A program made the position numbers and the translations under genes. A stretch of DNA of 64,000 nucleotides. Source: Halorubrum salsamenti. GTDB taxonomy: Archaea > Halobacteriota > Halobacteria > Halobacteriales > Haloferacaceae. The stretch spans positions 310,001-374,000 of the forward strand of contig NZ_VCNL01000001.1 in the NCBI RefSeq assembly GCF_007671685.1. Reading direction: 5' to 3'. Each line of letters starts with the position of its first letter. The first letter of the stretch is position 1. The notes beneath the pieces are model-generated. The model was given only the letters and a program-made list of their open reading frames with translations, ran no database searches and was not told the DNA's origin. Positions 57,152 to 64,000 of this stretch are shown here, in pieces.

Positions 57152-57176
57152 CCCGCTCGATGCGGTGGAACACGTG
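57152..57176 (-). promoter_or_regulatory. Inverted copy of the island motif
   Basis: Read on the minus strand, this 25-base site matches the copy at 56996-57020 at 22 positions (core ACCGCATCGAGCGGG identical). Facing the direct copies, it would allow looping or cooperative binding by a dimeric regulator. Confidence 0.5.
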
Positions 57177-57281
57177 ACCCAACAGCGAGTAGGGTGGTAC
57201 TGGCTGATGTGTCAGTTCGTCTTCCACCAACACAGTACATGAGGAGGGATTTATATACCCCATCCCCTCATCCGATGGGGT

Positions 57282-57944
57282 TCATTTGCTCGCTGAATCC
57301 AACGAATCCGGATACGCCATTTCGTTTTCGGTGACCCTGTCGATATTGTACCCGTCCATTTCCTCCCCATCTGGTGTCTCAGCCGCGCGAATTCTATACG
57401 CAACCTTCCCGTACATGCTCTCAATTTCGTCCTCACGAAACCCGCACATGTCGCTCAGTTCCGCTACGGTGATCGACTTGTCCGTTGGGTCTACGTTCGG
57501 GTGGGCGCGTCGGTTATCCTTGGCGTCGGTGTCCAGCACATAGGCGCAGAGACAGCAGATCACCAGCTCCTTTTTTCGGCCGAAGTCCTCCAGATTGAAC
57601 GAGGCGGTCCAGCGTTTCGCCCTGTTTACCTCCCGAGGGAGCAACTCCATCGACCGGGCGATTCGCTCGGTCAGATCTCGGTTTGTTTGAAACCTGAAAT
57701 ATCGATCGTTCCACCAGTTCAGGCCCCGCTTACGCCCTCGGTTGATTTCCGCGAGATGCTGGTAGTACGCACCCTTTTCGGACGACTGGCTCTTACTGTT
57801 GGGACGATTCCATTCCGAAGAAGCCAGCCACTCCCCCTCGATATCGTCGGAGAAATCGAACCATGTCGCGTTGTTCGTGTCGGGAGCATTCAGCGAGCTG
57901 TTCGTGTTAGTTGCCGATAGCGTGCGCTGCGTAGTTGAGTTCAT
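57282..57944 (-). CDS. Hypothetical island protein with possible helix-turn-helix C-terminus
   Basis: 220 residues. The Ser/Thr/Asn-rich N-terminus (1-60) is followed by a basic stretch INRGRKRGLNWWNDRYFRF (about 67-85). The helical C-terminal half holds ELVICCLCAYVLDTD and ITVAELSDMCGFREDEIESMYGKV. That last segment resembles the DNA-contacting helix pairs of TFB-type cyclin folds and related small haloarchaeal proteins, a resemblance from memory only. It could be a DNA-binding regulator of the island. The 425 bases to hsdM hold the tandem repeats, which are candidate targets. Its own start ATG at 57944 lies in an AT-rich promoter zone. Confidence 0.6.
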   Translation of the reverse strand: MNSTTQRTLSATNTNSSLNAPDTNNATWFDFSDDIEGEWLASSEWNRPNSKSQSSEKGAYYQHLAEINRGRKRGLNWWNDRYFRFQTNRDLTERIARSMELLPREVNRAKRWTASFNLEDFGRKKELVICCLCAYVLDTDAKDNRRAHPNVDPTDKSITVAELSDMCGFREDEIESMYGKVAYRIRAAETPDGEEMDGYNIDRVTENEMAYPDSLDSASK

Positions 57945-58215
57945 ATCAAATATACCACAATTATCGGACCGCGGGGATTCGACTCAGAAGACGAGAGACG
58001 GAGGGACCTGCCTTCACTCTCAAGTAGTGGACCCAGATTCTTATTTCTTGCGCATTGGTTTTGTACTGTCTGTCTATGGCATTTTAGCGGATTCAGAATA
58101 TAAGGAATTGAGGGTGATTTCCAACCCACTTACCCCGGGAGAAGTTGGTCGAGATCACCCCTCCACATCTGCAAACGCGAACACACTCCCTCGATGAGGC
58201 CGTTATCGGGCCGAG

Positions 58216-58746
58216 TCAGTCAAGCTCGAAGAAGGCCTCCTTCTGGAAAGCGCAAAGGTACGGCACACGTGTCTCCTGATCGGGGCCGGTGTTCGAGTGC
58301 GCTCCTACGTAGTCCTGACACGTGAAGATCGGCTCTGACCCCTCCGAGACAGCGTCAGAGAGCGACCAATCTGACTTCAGGCCTAAATCAATCGCAACCG
58401 CGTTCACCACGAGGTCCCGGTACGACTCGTACGGTTCACCGTGTTCGTGAAATTCGGTCTCGTGGGGACGTGGCGATTTCGGTGATTTCGGGTGCGTCAC
58501 TTCGTCCCGGTCGCGTTGAAGCGACGAGAGATCGCGATTCTGAACGAATATTTCCATGTGGATGTGGTCGTCGTACTCCGTGATGTGGATCACCGCATTC
58601 TCGTGCTTCACAGCGATGAACGGCACTCGCAGCGAAACCTCAAGCTGGTCGGTCGCATCCATCGAGTGTAGCTCTGGGATGAGCTGATCTTCGATCGATG
58701 TTCGAATTTTAGACTCCGACGTCATCTCTGCCTTTCCGACGTTCAT
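58216..58746 (-). CDS. Hypothetical acidic island protein
   Basis: 176 residues. The N-terminal half looks beta-rich (LEVSLRVPFIAVKHENAVIHITEY). A His/Glu/Pro-rich hydrophilic loop follows (PHETEFHEHGEPYE). The C-terminal part contains TCQDYVGAHS and a second Cys. A start at the internal Met (MTSESKIRTS, 7 codons later) is possible. There is no signal peptide or membrane helix, and I recognise no family. Its ATG overlaps the stop of a 24-codon frame (58743-58817). It lies between the integrase and the 220-residue gene and may be part of the island maintenance genes. Confidence 0.55.
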   Translation of the reverse strand: MNVGKAEMTSESKIRTSIEDQLIPELHSMDATDQLEVSLRVPFIAVKHENAVIHITEYDDHIHMEIFVQNRDLSSLQRDRDEVTHPKSPKSPRPHETEFHEHGEPYESYRDLVVNAVAIDLGLKSDWSLSDAVSEGSEPIFTCQDYVGAHSNTGPDQETRVPYLCAFQKEAFFELD

Positions 58747-58817
58747 CGTGCCACCTCCCCCTCGATGAGTGTGAACACGCTTTCGTGGGAAATTCCGTCT
58801 GGACTGACCGAGTTCAT
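58743..58817 (-). CDS. Possible 24-residue leader peptide
   Basis: ATG at 58817 opens a frame whose product begins MNSVSPDGISHESVF and ends EGEVAR; its TGA overlaps the ATG of the 176-residue gene in an ATGA junction. A TTTTAAGT element about 25 bases upstream can act as TATA box for a leaderless message. Since that message would begin at this small frame, translation of the next gene would depend on coupling through it. Confidence 0.4.
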   Translation of the reverse strand: MNSVSPDGISHESVFTLIEGEVAR

Positions 58818-59016
58818 GTTCTTACATATGCTACCATTTGACTTAAAACTTATCAAATATCTTATTAAAGGGTTAAAGACGCTACTCTAAGTCTTTGAGC
58901 TTTCAATCGGATGTTAGGGTGGAAATTTGGGGAACATTTTTTCCAAAACATCATTATTCTGTCTGTTAGAAGACGTCGATCAAACGGTTAGTGAAGGAAG
59001 CCCTGATCGACCGCTA

Positions 59017-60174
59017 TCACCACATGGAGTCGGCAGCTTTCGTCGCCGCATCAACGGAACCGCGCGTGTATCGCATCGTCGTTTCGACGTTGTTGTGACG
59101 GAGCTGGTTCTTCGCAACGTAGATCCCTTCCTGTTCGGCCCACATCGAGGCCGCACCGTGCCGGAAGGAGTACCACGAGAGGTCACGGCCCTGCTGGTTA
59201 AACTCTGCCCGCTCGATGAACTTATCCAGCAGTCGATTCAGCGAACCCGAATTGTAGCCGTTCCCGTTCCGGGTCAGCCACATCGCGTCACGTCCGTCGT
59301 AGAGGTCGTAACTGTCCCGCTCGGAGAGCCAGTTCTCGATCGCGGTGACCGAACGGCCCGACAGAGCGCACTCCCATTCGTCGTCGTTCTTCGTCGATTC
59401 CTCTTTCGGGACGAGCATCTTCCGGTTGTCCAGATCGAACCAATTCACCTTCGCGCGCCCGACCTCGATGGGTCGAAGCCCGCAGTCCGATGCCACCGAG
59501 ACGATCGATGCGTACTTCCACGAGTTCGCCTGCTCGAACTCGTCCGGTCCGATCTCCGATTTGGGCTTCTCGAACCGCTGAGCGAGATACGCCTTGATCT
59601 GATCGCGTTCCTCGGCGCTGACGCTGTGATAGCTCTTGACGGAGCCGATGGAGAGCGCGGCTTCGTAGAGCGACCGCATCTCCTCGGGGTAGAACTTGTC
59701 CTTGGTAGAGGTGTCCGAGTTCGTATCGAGCGGAACGTCGTGATTCCACTCATCGAGGTCATTGTTCCGCTTCTCGCGGAAGTACTTGAACAGGCGCTTC
59801 AGCGATTTCTCGAAGGTGTACACGTACGACTCCGGGTGAGTGGTCCGGCGAACGAGGAACTCGATCAGCTCCGTCGCGTCTTCGGGCGTGAACTCCTTCG
59901 TGTACGCGTCGTCCCGATCCCAGAGCCACCGGTACGCTTCCTCGACCTTGTAGTGGGTCGTCCGGACTGTTGCGTCCGAGTAGCCCTGTCGCTTGTAGGT
60001 GTTCCGCCCCTCGATGAGGAGCCACTCGATGAAGTCTTCCTTGAACTCTTGATAGTCGTCGCTAAGGAGCGCGGAGAAGTCTTCGAGTCGTTCCTCGGTC
60101 GCTTCGGCTACTGGGGGAACGGGTGATTCGACCGTTTCGTTGGTGTCTTCCTTGAGTTCCATGGGTATCACCAC
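59017..60174 (-). CDS. int: Tyrosine-type site-specific integrase
   Basis: 385 residues. The N-terminal SAM-like DNA-binding domain covers about 45-150; the catalytic domain covers about 175-385. Active-site residues visible: Arg in CGLRPIEVGRA, Lys in VPKEESTKN, the box YSFRHGAA (Y-x-x-R-H in place of the common H-x-x-R-H), His in LRHNNVETT and the nucleophile Tyr in MRYTR. It catalyses integration and excision between the 43-base att cores. It lies directly downstream of the intact tRNA-Gly on the same strand, the usual place for an island integrase. The second Met (60162) is an alternative start. No excisionase gene is recognised. Confidence 0.93.
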   Translation of the reverse strand: MVIPMELKEDTNETVESPVPPVAEATEERLEDFSALLSDDYQEFKEDFIEWLLIEGRNTYKRQGYSDATVRTTHYKVEEAYRWLWDRDDAYTKEFTPEDATELIEFLVRRTTHPESYVYTFEKSLKRLFKYFREKRNNDLDEWNHDVPLDTNSDTSTKDKFYPEEMRSLYEAALSIGSVKSYHSVSAEERDQIKAYLAQRFEKPKSEIGPDEFEQANSWKYASIVSVASDCGLRPIEVGRAKVNWFDLDNRKMLVPKEESTKNDDEWECALSGRSVTAIENWLSERDSYDLYDGRDAMWLTRNGNGYNSGSLNRLLDKFIERAEFNQQGRDLSWYSFRHGAASMWAEQEGIYVAKNQLRHNNVETTMRYTRGSVDAATKAADSMW

Positions 60175-60349
60175 CCGTGTCGGCGTTAGGATAACCCCGT
60201 GAGCTTGGGGCTTCTCTGGTTACCCGCGTAAATCGCCATACGGCGACGGGGTAACGCTCGTTAGCCGAATCGGATGATTTTCTTCTTGTTTGATTACTTA
60301 CTACTCAAGGGCGAAGAATGGACGTTCGAGGCGTGAAACGCCGAGAAGT

Positions 60350-60419
60350 GCGCCGGCCGGGATTTGAACCCGGGCCATGAGCTTGGAAGGCTCAGGTCCT
60401 ACCACTAGACCACCGGCGC
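60350..60419 (-). tRNA. tRNA-Gly (anticodon TCC), island integration site
   Basis: A complete 70-base cloverleaf on the minus strand: acceptor GCGCCGG/CCGGCGC, D loop TAGTGGTA, anticodon stem TGAGC/GCTCA with loop CTTCCAA, and T arm CCGGG-TTCAAAT-CCCGG. No CCA is encoded. The part from the anticodon loop to the 3' end (60350-60391) is shared with the att site at 48334-48376; the 5' part is unique to this locus, so this is the functional copy rebuilt on integration. Confidence 0.96.
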
Positions 60420-60613
60420 GCGAGTGCGTCCGTCGCTGACGCATCTACACGTAGGCCGAACAGTTCTGATAAACGTTCCGTGTTCTCGACGACGGGACGG
60501 CCCCTCGTCGCCGACAATCGTCAACACCCCTACTTAAAGAGCCACAATATTGAGGGCCGTTACAGCGTACGTAGAACCGTTTTCAAAGGTATAGAAGCGT
60601 TCTAGGTACATAT

Positions 60614-60625
60614 GTGGGTACCCAC
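60614..60625. promoter_or_regulatory. Palindromic operator-like site upstream of doxX-type gene
   Basis: GTGGGTACCCAC is a perfect 12-base palindrome, overlapping the smaller palindrome ACATATGT (60608-60615), 28 bases before the ATG of the DoxX-type gene. It would overlap the promoter and could be bound by a dimeric repressor. A GGTGA ribosome-binding sequence follows at 60643-60647. Confidence 0.4.
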
Positions 60626-60652
60626 CCAACGTACACCCGTAAGGTGACGACG

Positions 60653-61177
60653 ATGTCATACCAATCGAGCAACCCCCTGATCGGCGAGGTCGAGTTCGCA
60701 CTGGACGGCCCATGGGCGGCGTACTGGATCGCCTTCCTGCGCGTCGTCACCGGATGGTGGTTCTTCCACGCCGGCATCACGAAGATCATCGAGAGCGGGT
60801 TCTCGTACAGCTACGGGGCGATGTACATGCAGGAGATGTCGGGCACTGCGCTCGGCGGCATCCCGGTCTGGATGGGGAACAACCTCGCGTGGCTCATCGA
60901 GCCGGGCGTTCCCCTCTTCGAGACGCTGATCGGGTTAGCCCTGATGGCCGGGGCGCTCACCCGGCTGGCCGCGTTCGGCGGGGTCATCTTCATGGTCCTG
61001 TTCTGGATCGGAAACGCCGGGTTCGGAAACGGCGTCGTCAACAGCGACTTCATGGGTCTGCTGTTGTTCATGACGATGATCGTGCTCGCGGCCGGCCGGT
61101 ACTACGGACTCGACGCGGTGATCGAGAAGCTCGACGTGGTCGAACAGCACCCGAAACTCCGCTACCTGCTCGGTTAA
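60653..61177 (+). CDS. DoxX family membrane protein
   Basis: 174 residues from MSYQSSNPLIG, preceded by GGTGACGACG, a ribosome-binding type sequence. About four hydrophobic helices; WIAFLRVVTGWWFFHAG at the start of helix 1 and GVPLFETLIGLALMAGALTRLAA in the middle follow the DoxX/DoxD pattern. Members include the small subunit of Acidianus thiosulfate:quinone oxidoreductase and many proteins of unknown role in redox stress. The paired gene follows after 13 bases. It is the first gene after the tRNA-Gly, outside the island. Confidence 0.85.
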   Translation: MSYQSSNPLIGEVEFALDGPWAAYWIAFLRVVTGWWFFHAGITKIIESGFSYSYGAMYMQEMSGTALGGIPVWMGNNLAWLIEPGVPLFETLIGLALMAGALTRLAAFGGVIFMVLFWIGNAGFGNGVVNSDFMGLLLFMTMIVLAAGRYYGLDAVIEKLDVVEQHPKLRYLLG

Positions 61178-61190
61178 GAGGTGACATCCA

Positions 61191-61475
61191 ATGACTGATA
61201 TCATCGACAAGGCGGCGATGGCGCTGAGCGCGGGACTGATGCTGCTCGGAATCGTCGGGCTCGGGCTCGTCGAACTGATCGCGGGGCAGCCGTACAGTCC
61301 CGTCCCGATCACGAACGAGGCGGGCGACGTGGTCGCGACCCCGCTGATCTCGCCGGAGATCCGCACGGGCGTCGTGCTGGCCGGTATCGCAGTGCTCGGG
61401 CTGTACGCGGCCTACAAGATCGTGACGCCGCTCGCCGAGGACGCACGGACCGGCCACGAGACGGTCGCCGACTGA
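61191..61475 (+). CDS. Small two-helix membrane protein paired with DoxX
   Basis: 94 residues. Two hydrophobic helices (about residues 9-31, ALSAGLMLLGIVGLGLVELI by its core, and 58-77, GVVLAGIAVLGLYAAYKIV) bracket an outside loop rich in Pro and Val. GAGGTGACATCC just before the ATG is an excellent ribosome-binding site, suggesting translation from a leadered bicistronic message with the DoxX-type gene. Thiosulfate:quinone oxidoreductases consist of two small subunits, so a heteromeric quinone-linked complex is possible, although I see no sequence proof. Function otherwise unknown. Confidence 0.65.
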   Translation: MTDIIDKAAMALSAGLMLLGIVGLGLVELIAGQPYSPVPITNEAGDVVATPLISPEIRTGVVLAGIAVLGLYAAYKIVTPLAEDARTGHETVAD

Positions 61476-61517
61476 GACGACCCGTGACTCGACCGCCGCG
61501 GTAGGCGGTGCGGCTGG

Positions 61518-61714
61518 CTACCCTTCTGCGTTCCCGTCGGACGACCCGTCGAGCCACGCGTCCGTCTCCTCCGTGCAGAGCGTGACGCGGGGTCTTCCGA
61601 CCCCGGATCGGCGTGGGTCTCCGAGCCGCTCTCGCCTTCCGGTTCGCTCTCGGCGTCGACGCGTCGACGCGGTCCCGTTGACCCGCCGACGGCGGTATCG
61701 GAAGTGACGCTCAC
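61518..61714 (-). pseudogene. Possible small haloarchaeal gene broken by a frameshift
   Basis: GTG at 61714 overlaps the stop of the methyltransferase gene and opens an acidic frame (MSVTSDTAVGG, then ESEPEGESGSETHADPG). Near 61590 this frame turns Arg-rich, while another frame carries VTLCTEETDAWLDGSSDG and stops at 61518. Joining the two gives a credible 65-residue acidic protein. Either a one- or two-base indel has broken the gene, or the sequence contains an error. I do not know its function. Confidence 0.35.
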
Positions 61715-62415
61715 TCGGAAGGGCCGGTGACGGTCGCGTAGCAGTTCCCGCTTGACAGTTCGAGTTCGACGAGATCGAGGGCGCTCTCCGCGAGGTCGGC
61801 CTCGAACTCCGCGGGCGAGTAGATGTGATAGTACCGGGGCACCGTCTCGCCGCCCGGCAGGGTCCAGTCGACCGTCGTGTCGAACCCCTCATCCCGGTCG
61901 AACCGGTCGTGCGCCGTGCTCCACGCGCTCACCAGCGCGGTCCCGCCCGGCGCGAGGACCCGCGCGAGCTCGTCGAGGCTCCGGACTCGGGCCTCGCGCG
62001 ACGGGAGGTGGTGGAGGGTGGCGACGTAGACGGCGAGCCCGACCGCGTCGGTCGCGACCGGCAGGCTCGCGGCGTCGCCGTGGACGAACGACGCGGTTTT
62101 GTCGTATCCGCGCTCTCGGGCCCGCTCGATCGCCTCGCGCAGGAGTTCGCGGCTGAGGTCCACGCCGACGACCGCCTCCCCGCGTCCGGCGAGCGACTCC
62201 GTGTGTCGCCCGTTGCCACAGCCGACGTCGAGCGCACGCGCTGCGGTGCGTCCGTCGAGAAACGACTCGACCTCCGGCCACGCGTACTCCCTCGTCTTCG
62301 AGAAGTGCGCGGCGATGCGGTCGTACGTCGACCGGGGATCGCCGGCGGACTGCGGGTCGGCGGTCCGCTCGGGCCCGCCGGTCGGGTCGGGATCACGAGT
62401 CGACTCCGGGTCCAT
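61711..62415 (-). CDS. Class I SAM-dependent methyltransferase (Trm9-like)
   Basis: 234 residues with a 25-residue Asp/Pro/Thr-rich head; translation might start later. YDRIAAHFSKTREYAWPEVESFL (landmark, about 30-52), the SAM motif LDVGCGNGRHTE (about 62-73), GVDLSRELL, DAASLPV and LHHLPS match the Trm9/ABH8 methyltransferase family. In eukaryotes that family completes mcm5U at tRNA wobble uridines. In archaea the role is inferred. No partner Trm112-like gene is seen nearby. Confidence 0.82.
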   Translation of the reverse strand: MDPESTRDPDPTGGPERTADPQSAGDPRSTYDRIAAHFSKTREYAWPEVESFLDGRTAARALDVGCGNGRHTESLAGRGEAVVGVDLSRELLREAIERARERGYDKTASFVHGDAASLPVATDAVGLAVYVATLHHLPSREARVRSLDELARVLAPGGTALVSAWSTAHDRFDRDEGFDTTVDWTLPGGETVPRYYHIYSPAEFEADLAESALDLVELELSSGNCYATVTGPSE

Positions 62416-62499
62416 ATCGGCCGGTCGTTCCGGACCGATTTAGCTTCGGTGGCCGCGGCCGCCGAGCGACGGCGACGCCATCGGTCGCCCGGGAGTGGC

Positions 62500-64000
62500 T
62501 CACAACAGGTCGATGACGAAGAACGCGGCGAGCGTCAGCAGAAGCAGGACGACGACGTGTTTCACCCCGTCCTTCACCGTTCCCTCACCGAGCTGACCGG
62601 CGACGAGCCCGGAGCAGACCGCCTGTATCGCGGCGGCGTGGAAGAACAGCTGCTCGTAGGCGCTCGCGTCGATGTCTCCGAGGCCGTCCGTGATCCCCGA
62701 GGGGCCGCCCGGCGCGCCGGGGAGGTCGCTTGCGCCGGTTCCGGCGCCGGAACCGGAGATCGCCGCCTCCTCGATCGCGGGGATGAACGACACCGACAGC
62801 GAGGCGATGATCCCCAAGAACACGAGGAAGGAGATGTAGATGACGAGGAGATACGTCAGCATGACCTGTCGGCGCTCTCGGCGGAGCGACCACGTCGAGC
62901 GCGACTCGTCGGCCGCGATTCGGAGCACGGGACCGATGTCGCCGCTGGCGCGCATCGCGTTCGTGATCAGCGCGACCGCCCGCGAGGTCATCGGCGACCG
63001 AACCCGTCGCTCCAGCCGCCGGAGCGCGGTGCCCACGTCGGCGCCCCAGTCGATGTCGCGCCGGGTGCGCCGCAGGTCGTCGCTCAGCGCCTCCAGGTTC
63101 GAGTCCGCGACGCGGCGGACGCTTCCGACCACGGAGGTGCCGGCCTCGTTGACGCTGGCGAGCCGGTCGAGGAAGTCGGGGACCGCCGACTCGATCCGGC
63201 GGACTCGGCGCTTGCGCGCCTCGTAGACGACGGCGTAGCTCGCGAGCACGAGCGCGGTCGCGGCGACGACCGGCGTCTCGACCTGCGCGACCATCTCGGT
63301 CGGCGGTCCGAGGGCGATCGGGAAGGCGGTCACGAGCAGGCCGACGACCGCGAGCGGAACGGAGAGGAGGAACGCCGTGCGCGGCTCCGCGAGCACGCTC
63401 TCGACGGGCGAGGCGACCCACCGACGGAGGGACCGGATCCCGTCGTACGCCCGGAGTCGCTCGCGGCTCGTCGTCCAGCGGTCGCCCACTGACGACCCGC
63501 GCGTCGCGCCCCCGTCGGTCTGTGCGCCCCCGTCGGTCTGCGCGCCCCCGTCGGTCTGCGCGCCCCCGTCGGTCTGCGCGCCCCCGTCGGTCTGCGCGCC
63601 CCCGTCGGTCTGCGTCGCGTCGCCCGCGGAGGCCGGGCCGCCGTTGCTCCTCGCCTTCGATCCGTCCTCGGTCGCCTCCGAGAGGTCGACGGTCTCGGTG
63701 CCGCCGATCCCCTGCGTGACGCTGTCGACGTAGACCACGAACCCGAACGTCGCCAGCGGCACGCCGAGGTAGACCACGACGCGCAACAGGGGGAGCGTGT
63801 CCTCCAACACGAGCCCGATCACGACGAGGATGGTGATGAAAAAGAGCGGGCCGGCGACCAAGGCGGTGACGTACGCCTCCGCGAACGTGGAGAGGAGTTC
63901 GAGGTACTGCTGCTGTTTCGACTCGGCCTCCTCCTGATACAGCTCGTACTGGTCGCTGAGGAACGTCGAAATGGGCTGGCCGGTGCCGAGCACGGACGCG
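62500..64000 (-). CDS. Second TadC/FlaJ-type pilus assembly membrane protein, 5' end beyond window
   Basis: At least 500 residues; the frame stays open at the right edge. It holds two T2SSF-like parts: a first with helices GPLFFITILVVIGLVLEDTL and YLGVPLATFGFVVYV, and a second with a helical soluble domain (PDFLDRLASVNEAG, SRAVALITNAMRASGDIGPVL) and terminal helices LTYLLVIYISFLVFLGIIA and VVVLLLLTLAAFFVIDLL. A hydrophilic linker between them contains six copies of a six-residue TDGGAQ unit. It resembles the protein at 5317-7368 in layout but is clearly diverged; the ATPase partner should lie beyond 64 kb. Confidence 0.88.
   Translation of the reverse strand, partial: ASVLGTGQPISTFLSDQYELYQEEAESKQQQYLELLSTFAEAYVTALVAGPLFFITILVVIGLVLEDTLPLLRVVVYLGVPLATFGFVVYVDSVTQGIGGTETVDLSEATEDGSKARSNGGPASAGDATQTDGGAQTDGGAQTDGGAQTDGGAQTDGGAQTDGGATRGSSVGDRWTTSRERLRAYDGIRSLRRWVASPVESVLAEPRTAFLLSVPLAVVGLLVTAFPIALGPPTEMVAQVETPVVAATALVLASYAVVYEARKRRVRRIESAVPDFLDRLASVNEAGTSVVGSVRRVADSNLEALSDDLRRTRRDIDWGADVGTALRRLERRVRSPMTSRAVALITNAMRASGDIGPVLRIAADESRSTWSLRRERRQVMLTYLLVIYISFLVFLGIIASLSVSFIPAIEEAAISGSGAGTGASDLPGAPGGPSGITDGLGDIDASAYEQLFFHAAAIQAVCSGLVAGQLGEGTVKDGVKHVVVLLLLTLAAFFVIDLL
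63506..63613. repeat. In-frame 18-base tandem repeat, 6 copies, in the second TadC-type gene
   Basis: Six 18-base units encode repeated TDGGAQ in the cytoplasmic or outside linker between the two F-domains. They differ at one position in the unit nearest 63506-63523. Copy number is expected to vary between strains. Confidence 0.93.

Larger units (their letters stand above)
48334..60391. mobile_element. Integrated genomic island in tRNA-Gly(TCC)
   Basis: About 12 kb bounded by 43-base direct repeats (48334-48376 and 60349-60391) and carrying a tyrosine integrase next to the intact tRNA. Cargo: the type I restriction-modification operon with an accessory metallopeptidase, two small divergent genes at one end, and two unknown genes plus a possible leader peptide at the other. 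The base composition is visibly more AT-rich than the flanks, most strongly in hsdS and in the gene-free stretch 49.4-50.3 kb. No replication, conjugation or capsid gene is recognised, so it is either a defence island mobilised by the integrase alone or a reduced plasmid/provirus. Confidence 0.9.

Overview
The window looks like chromosomal DNA from a halophilic archaeon, most likely Halorubrum or a close relative (genus inferred from memory of gene order and protein style, not tested). The evidence is high GC, strongly acidic proteins and archaeal information genes (TFS, aIF2-alpha, L44e, S27e, Nop10). Many genes also have TATA boxes 25-30 bases from the start codon, as expected for leaderless mRNAs, and the tRNA genes do not encode CCA.

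Layout. 1-0.38 kb: 5' part of an unknown gene running off the left edge, then the transcript-cleavage factor TFS and a free-standing alanyl-tRNA editing protein. 1.8-11.1 kb: a seven-gene overlapping minus-strand operon for a Tad-like archaeal type IV pilus: ATPase, TadC-type membrane protein and five pilin-like proteins. 11.2-16.3 kb: small exporter, TRIC-like channel, DUF1405 membrane protein, tRNA-Arg(CCT), TatA, peroxiredoxin and an acyl-CoA synthetase. 16.3-24.4 kb: a broken lipoprotein gene, gyrA-gyrB, a ligase-like protein lacking the catalytic lysine, and an alcohol-dehydrogenase-fold protein lacking most metal ligands. 24.4-34.1 kb: MATE and EamA transporters, two sensor kinases, a UbiA prenyltransferase and a two-domain glyoxalase. 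34.1-38.1 kb: thiolase plus DUF35 partner, then the archaeal cluster rpl44e-rps27e-aif2a-nop10-PAC2. 38.2-48.2 kb: cyclase, S9 peptidase, methylmalonyl-CoA epimerase and mutase large chain (propionate catabolism), FNT channel, methyltransferase, phosphatases and a thioredoxin-reductase-like flavoprotein.

48.33-60.42 kb is an integrated genomic island of about 12 kb. It lies between a 43-base copy of the 3' half of tRNA-Gly(TCC) and the intact tRNA-Gly, with a tyrosine integrase next to the intact tRNA. Its cargo is a type I restriction-modification operon (hsdM-hsdS-hsdR plus a YgjP-type metallopeptidase) in which each gene overlaps the next by exactly 8 bases, together with several unknown proteins. 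A roughly 20-base motif recurs upstream of the hsd operon and again beside the small genes at the far end. 60.6-64 kb: DoxX-type membrane proteins, a Trm9-like methyltransferase and the start of a second TadC-type pilus gene running off the right edge.

The most unusual signal is a family of three intergenic elements (16.69-17.00, 23.99-24.41 and 30.63-31.19 kb). They have imperfect terminal inverted repeats, TATA-like TTTATAA blocks, and internal hairpins whose stem sequences differ between copies yet stay self-complementary. They resemble MITEs or a multicopy structured RNA. A second genome-style feature is the number of short perfect tandem repeats, several of them in frame inside unrelated genes.
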